From IMG/VR virus record IMGVR_UViG_3300032047_000108, positions 1-26,560 of that record: DNA of 26,560 nt, one strand, 5' to 3'. The position numbers and the translations under genes were made by a program. Positions 1 to 8,300 of this stretch are shown here, piece by piece. Each line of letters begins with the position of its first letter. Positions within the stretch are counted from its first letter, which is position 1. Below the pieces are notes generated by a model. That model worked only from the letters and a program-made list of their open reading frames with translations, made no database searches and had not been told where the DNA came from. This DNA comes from a virus.

Positions 1-192
1 ATCAGCAAAACAATTAGCTTCATTAAACTTGGCCCAAAACTCTATAACAACTGGTTTTGTTTTATCATCACCAAATGCTTCATTTGTATTAATAGCTTTT
101 TCAAAACCACTATCGTCTACCCAATATTCCTCAGGAACATCTTGTTGGCTAAAAGATAAAAATGGTATTAAAAGTAAAATTAAGTATTTCAT
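1..192 (-). CDS. secreted thioredoxin-like protein, N-terminal part (runs off left edge)
   Basis: A 64-codon open frame begins with ATG at 192 and is still open at base 1, so only the N-terminus is present. Residues 1-15 (MKYLILLLIPFLSFS) form a signal peptide with a Bacteroidota-like FSQQ junction. Residues 46-61 (KPVVIEFWAKFNEANC) look like the beta strand and active-site turn of a thioredoxin fold (compare VVDFWAxWCxxC). The first Cys of the usual CxxC is absent and only Cys61 is visible, so a redox role is uncertain. Its ATG shares one base with the stop of the upstream 95-residue membrane-protein gene (TAATG), indicating translational coupling and membership of the envelope cassette. The remaining fold lies outside the window. 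The coding frame is solid; the thioredoxin assignment is moderate. Confidence 0.75.
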   Translation of the reverse strand, partial: MKYLILLLIPFLSFSQQDVPEEYWVDDSGFEKAINTNEAFGDDKTKPVVIEFWAKFNEANCFAD

Positions 193-479
193 TATCTATT
201 TTTTTGAATGTCATATAATCTCTCATCGATCTTACTAAGATCTTCTAGTATCTTGTCTACATCTTCTTGCGTATCCATGATTGTTTGACGAATCAATTCG
301 TCTTTTAAATCATATTCTACCCTATCTATTACTGGTTCAGGTTTTTCCATTGCTAAAGCTATATCTGCTTGTAATGTAAACCACATTCCTGCTAGTGTAA
401 TAACAAATCCAACTATCATCCCGATAGTTTTTAAGTCTAGTGTTACTTTAGTTGATTCTCCTATTTCCGGTGCTGCCAT
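192..479 (-). CDS. single-span membrane protein with C-terminal coiled coil (holin or inner-membrane spanin candidate)
   Basis: The 95-residue product has a polar N-terminus (1-15), one hydrophobic segment at about 17-37 (IGMIVGFVITLAGMWF), and a long charged helix at about 53-93 with heptad-like spacing (VDKILEDLSKIDERLYDI), consistent with a coiled coil. There is no cleavage site, so it should stay in the membrane. Architecturally it fits an inner-membrane spanin (Rz-like) or a one-span holin-like protein; the sequence alone cannot separate these. It overlaps the 3' end of the upstream lipoprotein gene by 32 bases, and its stop codon overlaps the start of the thioredoxin-like gene. AAGGA lies almost against the ATG, too close to act as a normal ribosome binding site. 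Function is inferred from topology and neighbours, not from family recognition. Confidence 0.8.
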   Translation of the reverse strand: MAAPEIGESTKVTLDLKTIGMIVGFVITLAGMWFTLQADIALAMEKPEPVIDRVEYDLKDELIRQTIMDTQEDVDKILEDLSKIDERLYDIQKNR

Positions 480-891
480 TTCCTTTAGTTTGATTGTTGT
501 TTGTTGCTGGTTTGTTTATTGAGATTGATGGTTTTACTAAAGCTGGTGAAGACGTGTTAGGTCCAGATCCAGATTGATTAGAATTAGAATTAGAATTAGA
601 ATTAGAATTATTTGGTCTATAAGGTCTTACTACAGGTCTAGTGTAATTATTGTAACCCCAACCGTATTGATAACCTGGACTAGGATGCCAATAACTATAG
701 TAGTAAGGGTAAGAATGATATATATTTTGATACACTCTAGGTCTTAATGAATTAACATCAAGTTGTATTGTATCTCCTTCAGCTGTAACAGCTAAGACTT
801 TTATTGTGTTTGATGGTGCTGGTGTATAGGACGCGCAACTAGCAAACGCCGCAATAACCACCACATAAAGGGCAATTTTCCATACTTTCAT
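448..891 (-). CDS. Tyr/Pro/Asn-rich lipoprotein
   Basis: The 147-residue product starts with a short positively charged N-terminus and a hydrophobic stretch ending in a lipobox-like FASC, with Cys19 as the predicted lipidated residue (signal peptidase II). The mature protein has a short folded-looking part (about 29-52), a Tyr/Pro/Trp-rich segment (53-93), an Asn-Ser dipeptide run (94-106) encoded by a hexanucleotide repeat, and a polar Asn/Thr/Gly-rich tail ending in RRIN. This resembles a flexible periplasm-spanning or surface linker. The start shares one base with the stop of the beta-barrel-like gene (TAATG), and the 3' end overlaps the membrane-protein gene by 32 bases. A lipoprotein overlapping a one-span coiled-coil membrane protein recalls Rz/Rz1 spanin pairs, though the order is reversed. 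The lipoprotein call is fairly sure; the spanin role is inference. Confidence 0.8.
   Translation of the reverse strand: MKVWKIALYVVVIAAFASCASYTPAPSNTIKVLAVTAEGDTIQLDVNSLRPRVYQNIYHSYPYYYSYWHPSPGYQYGWGYNNYTRPVVRPYRPNNSNSNSNSNSNQSGSGPNTSSPALVKPSISINKPATNNNQTKGNGSTGNRRIN
576..610. repeat. hexanucleotide microsatellite (GAATTA) within the lipoprotein gene
   Basis: Five perfect copies of GAATTA occupy 581-610, preceded by a partial copy (GATTA, 576-580). On the coding strand this reads as alternating Asn and Ser codons (residues 94-106). The unit is a multiple of three, so copy-number change by slippage would alter linker length without shifting frame. Confidence 0.9.
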
Positions 892-2066
892 TATTTAAGT
901 GTTATGTTCAGACCAACTGAACTATTATATATTTTACTATCCCAGAATTTAGTATATTCACCTTCAAAGAATATTCCTATGCTTTTACTAAGTTTCCATC
1001 CAAATTGTAATCCGGTTTGATAGTCTTCCCATTGTTCTTTCTCAGCATCTTCTACCAATCCACCTAATCCCCAGTTATTTCTATTATGATAACTAAAAGC
1101 TTCATCACCTTTTACATAGTTGTGATATGGTAATAAATAAGAACCATAAGCGTGTAACCAGAAATTATTTTTATAATGGTAATAGTCAAAACCGACCACA
1201 GGAGACACTACTCCAAAAGCATCTATTGTATCCCATATTTCGTTATTATAACGATTCATAAGATCAGTAAATACTGTCTGTCTGAACTGTAAATCTGTAT
1301 AAGCTACAGTTTGACCTTCTTCATTAATCCAATACCAATCAGATACTGTTTCACCTGAATAACTATCTTCATATGTATAATAAATGTCATCATACCCATA
1401 ATAGAATCCTAAAGTATACCATGGATTAATAGCTTGACCTTGAGCGTTGGTTTCATTTAACCATATCTCTACTGGATTATATCCATAAGGTCTTTCATGT
1501 GTACGATATATAGCTCCTGCAGATAAACTAAACTTTTTACCAATAGGTAATTTAGCTCTTAATTCTGCAGATTTATAATCAAAATTTACTTTTCCTTGTT
1601 TTCTACTTTCTACTTTAACAATATGGTATTTTCCACTGTGTTTTAAGAAATATCTGTGATTTTTAAATACATCATCTCGGGATCTTTCTTTTTCAGTATG
1701 AAATACATATTCAAATCCTTTAATAGCTGAATTAGGAGCTGTCATAGCTACATTAGATTCAGTCCCATCATAATATTGTTTGCCCTTTATTTCATAATCA
1801 AACCTTGCAATCTTACGAATACCAAATCCATAGCGATAATCATGATCATAATAATCAGTTCCATCTACTACAACAGGTACATCGTATAAACTTCCGTTAG
1901 GATTTGTTCTTACAAAATAACTTGGTGCATTTTCTTTTGAGTTTTTAAGATCTCCAGATACATAAAGAGTGCTGTATTTAAAAAAATCTTTAAATAACTT
2001 TTTCTTTTCTTGTCCACTTATATTAAACGTGATAAGTAAACAAAGAGTAAGTAAAATTTGTTTCAT
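891..2066 (-). CDS. outer-membrane beta-barrel-like protein
   Basis: The 391-residue product has a signal peptide (residues 1-18, ending NISGQ). The mature chain is rich in Tyr, Phe, Trp and Gly in alternating polar/aromatic strands: residues about 190-215 (KFSLSAGAIYRTHERPYGYN), about 295-330, and a closing block at about 355-391 (GLQFGWKLSKSIGIFFEGEY, later SVGLNITLK). Alternation and length suit an 8- to 14-strand outer-membrane barrel. The C-terminal residue is Lys, not the aromatic residue usual in BAM substrates, a small argument against. The gene follows the 71-residue exported protein with no gap (TAAATG) and overlaps the lipoprotein start by one base. A barrel placed beside phage structural genes could alter the host surface, for example in superinfection exclusion. 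I do not recognise a named family; topology is inferred by eye. Confidence 0.75.
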   Translation of the reverse strand: MKQILLTLCLLITFNISGQEKKKLFKDFFKYSTLYVSGDLKNSKENAPSYFVRTNPNGSLYDVPVVVDGTDYYDHDYRYGFGIRKIARFDYEIKGKQYYDGTESNVAMTAPNSAIKGFEYVFHTEKERSRDDVFKNHRYFLKHSGKYHIVKVESRKQGKVNFDYKSAELRAKLPIGKKFSLSAGAIYRTHERPYGYNPVEIWLNETNAQGQAINPWYTLGFYYGYDDIYYTYEDSYSGETVSDWYWINEEGQTVAYTDLQFRQTVFTDLMNRYNNEIWDTIDAFGVVSPVVGFDYYHYKNNFWLHAYGSYLLPYHNYVKGDEAFSYHNRNNWGLGGLVEDAEKEQWEDYQTGLQFGWKLSKSIGIFFEGEYTKFWDSKIYNSSVGLNITLK

Positions 2067-2282
2067 TTAGTTTTTCTTTTTACGGTTTTTTCTTTTCTTT
2101 TTACGAGATCTCCAGTCTTTCTCTAACATAGTAGTTACTGTAATAACATTTTTACATGTATCAGTTTTAGTAATTCTTACTCTGTAGTCCTCGATTTTTT
2201 CTACTTTAACCGTTACACATCTTTCTTGTGCGTTTGCTGTTAAACATAGTGATAAAAATAAGATTGTAATTAAATTTTTCAT
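2067..2282 (-). CDS. small exported protein with polybasic tail
   Basis: The 71-residue product has a clear signal peptide (1-18, cleavage after LTANA, leaving QERC). The mature part is about 53 residues with two cysteines (22 and 43) that could form a periplasmic disulphide, a beta-rich middle, and a C-terminus (58-71) that is almost entirely Arg, Lys and Asn. It abuts the 25-residue peptide gene upstream (TAAATG) and the beta-barrel-like gene downstream (TAAATG), so all three are probably translated together. The tail might bind peptidoglycan, lipopolysaccharide or nucleic acid; the sequence does not say which. I recognise no family, so the function is unknown. Confidence 0.75.
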   Translation of the reverse strand: MKNLITILFLSLCLTANAQERCVTVKVEKIEDYRVRITKTDTCKNVITVTTMLEKDWRSRKKKRKNRKKKN

Positions 2283-2360
2283 TTATTTGTATTTTTTAAA
2301 CATTAATTTATATAGCAATTTGTTCCAAGCTTGCTGTAACTTGTCGATAAATTTTTTCAT
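2283..2360 (-). CDS. 25-residue cationic amphipathic peptide
   Basis: This micro-ORF exactly fills the 80-base space between the giant-protein gene and the 71-residue gene. It starts with ATG at 2360, two bases after the upstream stop, and its TAA directly abuts the next ATG at 2282 (TAAATG), the same packing seen throughout the window. The peptide begins MKKFIDKLQQAWNKLLYK and ends LMFKKYK. It carries eight Lys and one Asp, with Phe/Ile/Leu/Trp spaced every three to four residues, so it could form an amphipathic helix with a Lys-rich face. No signal peptide or full membrane span is present. A membrane-active or lysis-associated role is possible but not shown; it could also be a coupling leader. 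Expression is inferred from the packing. Confidence 0.6.
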   Translation of the reverse strand: MKKFIDKLQQAWNKLLYKLMFKKYK

Positions 2361-2362
2361 AG

Positions 2363-5300
2363 TTATGGTTTTTTATAATATTGTATCATTCCGTCATATC
2401 TCTCTATCTGTACATAGTCTTTTCCTAATTTAAATCCTTTTGGTATACCTTCACTCCAAGAGTTTTCACCCGTAAATGGTATTCTTTTTGTAAAGCCATC
2501 TTTTTTTGCTTTACGAACATCAGCTTTAAATTTCTTTTTTAAAGTTTCTTCATCTTGCAGTTCTTGTTGTATTGTACTTTCTCTACCCCAATATGGTAAT
2601 CCAAAGTTCCAACCATTCCAACCAAGTAGTAAAGCTACTCTTTCAAAAGTTCTAGTCTCTTCATCAAAAGCTTGATTAATATTATTATATTTTCTCAAAA
2701 GCCTGTCTATAGGAATATTACCAAATGCAGAAATTAATTGAGCTATAGCTAAATAAGCTGGGTTTTCTAAACTCCACCCTCTTTTTTTGATTTCTTCTCT
2801 ATTCCAACTAAATGTTCTTAAAGCTGTTCTAACATTACGAACCTTTTGATCTATTACAGGTGATATATCAAACAAATTCCAAACTGCTTCTTCATACTTA
2901 GGAGTTTTTCTATTATGCTGGAAGTTTAATTCTCTTGCTACGTTTTTAACAGTTGATACTATAGCTCCACCAAAACCAAGTCCAAATAATAATGAATCCA
3001 TCATTCCATTTATAGTGTTAGCAACTTTATCTTTTTCTCTTTCTTCTTCCTCGTCAAATGCTAAAGCAAACAATGCTTGTTGTAAAGAATTAAATATTAA
3101 ATTTTGAACAGCTACATAATATATAACCCCAGATAAATTACTTAAATCACTTTCACGCTGTGTCATTCCTGGTCTACGTCTTCTATTTACAAAATCAAGC
3201 AACATCTTTTTAGCCTTCCTGTTATACTGCATTGTAACATTTTGGAAAGCTAATATTACACGACCAAATAAACTAGCTTGCTGAGATGATATTTTACTAG
3301 GATTACTAGACTGTTGAGTTTCTTCTGCTATAGCATAAAAATCATCAAACGCAGCCGCTTCAGCTTCAGCTTGTGTATATAATTTACCAGTTTCTGCATT
3401 AACTCTTTTTAAATTAGCTTTGGTTCTATTTATATAAAAAGTAGCTCCACCTGTAGCAATAGCTAAACTATCAAATATTCTTGTAAGTATAAAACCTTTA
3501 TCAAGTAAATAGTTGAGCATTCCTTTAAAACCACCTTGATTAGCTGCCGCCGCAAGCTCTGCTTCGTTAACATTTATTTTTAAACCATCACGCCTGTTTA
3601 CAAGATAATCAGAGTTCATTAACTTCATAACCGCAGGAACATAATCTTTACTAGCAAAAGCTTTAGCAGCTGCATATATATTATTATCACCCCAATTTAT
3701 AAAATTTACATTAGATAACATCTGTAGTGATCCAGATCTTACGTTTAAGAACATTGCTACAGCTACTGAACCATTTAACCAGTCCATCATTTCATTCACT
3801 TGACGAGATCCACTACCTTCATAAGTTGATCTATTACTACCACTCGTCATACGAGTTATTGCGTCTCTTATAGCTTCTACATATTTAGAACCAAAAGCAG
3901 CTTCAAGTTTGTTCAGGTTTTTATCTGAAAAAGCTATATCAACATTTGATTTCCATTCAGTTAAAAGTTTTGCTCTAAAAGTTTTATCTAATCCACTTAG
4001 TATATCTGATTTAATATCTCCTGCGAACCAATATATTGATGGCTTGGGATATTCTCCTTCTTTTTGTATAAGTTGTAATTTATCTGCAAATTGTTGGAAT
4101 TCAAAATTAGTATCAACAGCTTCTACTAAATTATCAATGTCTGTTTTAGAAATACCAGGAATATCCATACCTTGTTTATTCCACAAATAAACTCTCACAG
4201 CTTGAGAAACAGTAAAAGATTTATATCCTATTTCCTCATTTAACGGGTTTTTCATTTTAAAAGGACCATAATTTTTTAAACTTGGAAAAGCTTTTTTAAT
4301 TGCACTAAAATCATTAGCAGTTGTTACTTTAGCAGAAATTAATTCTTGTTCAGCTTTATCATAAGGTTTTATTAAATTATCAATATACCATTTTTGCTGT
4401 GAGGTACCTTTTTTACCAAAACCAAATAGTTTATAACCTAATCCTAAAAAATCATCAGCAGAAGATGTTATTTTAAATTGTCTTAATACTCTTTTAAGAA
4501 ATCCTTTATCTCTTTTCTTTCCTTCTAATCTCGCTTCAACATCTGTTACCTCTGTGGTTGCATCTATACCAGCAGCATCCTCAATAAGATCATTCATTTC
4601 TTGATCAAGCTTTTTTGCTTTATCAGCTATAGCTAGTTGAACTTTAGACTTAACATCTATTTGGCTAAGTATATCTTTAACAGCTTGAACATTAGGTAGA
4701 GCATCATCAGCAAAATAGAAATCATTATAACCATCTGCTGCTTTATCCACAACCCACAAAGCTTTAGCTTCAGGAGTTCCATTCTCTAAGCCAGTTATAT
4801 TTGATAAAGGTAAATCTAACCCTATCCCTTTTAAGAATCTTTGTATAGATTTAGCCGATGCTTGTGGTCTTGCGGTTAATACAAATATATCACCACTACC
4901 AAACTTCTTTTGACGTTTTAACGCTAAGTCCGCTAAAGGTCCTTTTCTTCCTTTTACAACTTTATTAAATTCATCAAAGTTAAAAGTAGCTCCTTCACTT
5001 TCTAGTGTTGAAAATGATTCTGCAAACTCAGCTGGTGTTATTTTAAAAGTTTTACCATTTTGTGTTACAACAACTTTACTATCACTAAAAGCTAAGGTAT
5101 CATCAAAATCAAATACACTTAAACCTTTTCGTTTTTTGAAAGGATTTAAAGCTTTTACTTTTGCTTTTAATGAAGTCAACAATGTTTGCTTTATTTCTTT
5201 AGTTGTTTGTTTTTTATCTGTAATAGTAGGAGCTAATTTAGTAATTTTGTTTTTAGCTTTCTTTTCAGCAGCTGTTAATTCTACTAATTTAGTTTCACCT

Positions 5301-8300
5301 TTACTATTTATATCAAATACTTCACTTAGTGGATTACCATCTAAATCTACTATATTACCAGGATTAATTCCTCCATCAGTTTTTGCTACGTCAGTATTAA
5401 AGTATCTTTGCCACCATTTTCCATCAAAAGGATTCCATCCTTTAGGCATGTTTCTTTGTAATTTTGCTTTCCTTAATTTATTATCATCTGCTTTATCTAA
5501 AGCTATTACTTTATAATTATCTATAACTAAATCATAAATATCATTAAATCTTTTACCCTCTAAAATAGCATCTAATAAATATTGATACGCGGCGGTAGCT
5601 GGCATAGCGTGTTCATATTCGTATCTTTGTTTAGGATTTAAAGAATACCCAAATATTTGAGCACCCATTTTATGCCAATGACCACGATGGTTGGCTACTA
5701 ATTTTAAATAAGTGGCAATATCTGGAGCAATAGTTTTATCATCTGCAATAAGTTTATTAATTCTCTGCCATAATACTTTATGTATTTTACCTACTTTATC
5801 ATTAAAAGTATCTGCTTTTTCTTTTATCTCAGCTGGTGTTCCTTTAAATATAGTGCTATAACTTGAAACAGAAAAATTATCTACACCATCTATATCATCA
5901 CCAAATTTGGTTTCAGGGTCACTAAGCATGTCACTAATTTCTTCTCTTAACTTAGTAAGCGCGGCTGCTTTCTTTTTATCATATCTAGGATTTGGTTTTC
6001 CTTTATTAGGCCCTCGTGTTATTGTAGGGCTCATGCTTATATCATAATCCGAACCACTTGTTGCAAATACATGTCCTCCTTGTGGGCCAACCCACGCTGC
6101 TCTTGGTAATAATTGTACTACCTTTCTATACGTATCAACAATTGTTTTTCTACCCTCTTTTGTTAATACTAATGTAGGTAAGTCGAGTGTTTTATTTAAT
6201 CCTCTTTTTGTTAATAAATCATCTATTTTAGATCTTCCTTTTAATTTTAAATCAAAATCTTTTACTAATTCTTTTAGCTTTTTTTGATTAAAATCTAATG
6301 CTGTTTTAAGCTTTTTTCTAATAATACTAGTAATATCTTTTATTTGATTCCTAGTAAGTGAATATTTATCTTGAAGTGCATTAATAAAATCATTTATAAA
6401 TTTATTTAAAGCTTCTTTAAATGGTTTACCTTTTTTAATAAGGGATTGATAACCTTTTAATGCGGTTTTTAAAGCTTGAGCAATTGCCCCAGGAGTAGGG
6501 CCACTACCTGCAGCTCCTCCAGATTCTTTAATTCTTGGCTCTAAAACATTTTCAATAAATTTATCTATTTTACTTGTTACATCTAAAGTTGTATCTTCTT
6601 TAGTTCTTTGATCCATTTTAGATTCTAAATCATTTATAAAGTCAACAGCATTTTTATCTTTACCTAAAGCATCCTGCAGTTTACTCATAAACACATCATC
6701 ATTTTTCAATTCTATTAATTGCTCCATAGCAATTTCAGTGCTCATTTTTTGAAACAATCCTAATCTATTTTGATTACCCTTTTTAAAATAATCTTTTACT
6801 TCTTGAACCATTTTAGGTGTTATTTCACCTGGTAATAAATATGTATCTGGTCTACTATAAGATTTTTTACCATCTTCTTTTACAACAACCTTGTCAGATT
6901 TACCTATTTTTTTTACACCTAATATTTCACGTAATCCAGATTGTTTAATATACGCAGTTGGTAGTTGAGATATAAAATCAGCATCAACTATATTGTCAAC
7001 AAATTTTGGATAACCTTTTTTAAATGATCCTATTTTGTCACCAAGTATATTCCATTTTCCTGCTACTACATCATTTTTTTCAGCTCTAGCTTTTGCATCT
7101 CCAAACATAGCGTTTATAGCACTTACAATACCCGTGGTATTTTTACCTTTAGCTACTTGGTCTAATATTGCTTGACCAGTTTCATTTTCAATTTGTTTTC
7201 TAGCTTCTATTCCAACAACCTCATTTACTTTTTCATTTGAACCTAAATATCTTTTATCTCTTTTACCAGTAACTTCTTCGGTTTTAGAATCAAAATCTTT
7301 TTGAGATGTAGTTTCTAAAGATACTCCTTTTTCTTGCAATACATCTTGACTAACTTGTTGACTTTTTCTAGTTGCTTCTTCTACAATTTTAGGACCAATT
7401 CTTTTAGCTATCTGATTCATATATGTAGAAGCTTCTGATTTTGTTGGATCAAAATTTCTAGTAAAACTATCAAACTGCATATTTAAAAGACTAGTAACTT
7501 CTTGATTAACTTCTGGGTTACTTAAATTAAGAGGAACTCCTCTTTTTCCAGCCCATCTTTGCAACGCGTCTCTACCAACAGCTTGGTATTGCTTTTTTAG
7601 TTTGTTTATATTTTTAGAATCACCTTCTTTATAGTCTTTAGTTAATTCTGATAATTTTTTACCTTTTTGCTCTGCTTCAAATTCTGCTATTAAATCTTCA
7701 GCTGATTGCTCTGTAAGATCCATTTCGCCTTCATTAATATCCATATCACCTTCTTGCGCACCAGTAGGTAGTATACTCATACCCACAGTGTTAGCTCTTT
7801 CAATTTCTGCTTGCTTTATAGACTCAGCTAATTTTAAATTTATAAATTCTAATTTTTCTTTTAGTTTTACAGCTGCTTCAGGACTTACTTTTTCTAAATC
7901 TTTAATAGCTTTTTCTAGTCTTTCTTTTTCTAACATTAAACCTGTAGCTCTAACGTTTGTGCTAAGACCAAATGGTTTTAAAAGATTAACAGCTTGTTGA
8001 GTTTGTATAAATTTTTCTTTTATAGAGTTAGATTTTTCAACAGTAATTTTCCCTGATTTTGTTTTTGATTGTAATTCTTGCTCTAATCTCTTTTTAGCAC
8101 CTGCTATTTGTGTAAATTGTATTTGACCTTCACTTGTAATATCATCTTTATCAAATAGTTCATAACTATTATCTACATTAGATTTTTTTAGTATATTATT
8201 TTGATTTTTAGTATCTATAGCTTTTGAAGCTAAATTTGTGGTAGTAGCAGTACCAGAAACTCCAAAACCAGAAACTGAACCTATAATACCAGCGTCTAAT

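Noticed and set aside
29-238. Plus-strand open frame of 69 codons at the left edge
   Set aside because: It lies opposite the start of the secreted thioredoxin-like gene and the end of the membrane-protein gene, both well supported on the minus strand; the translation has no signal or motif.
5890-5930. DDIDGVD sequence in the giant protein as an RNA polymerase DxDGD active site
   Set aside because: The spacing does not match DxDGD and no surrounding double-psi beta-barrel context is visible.
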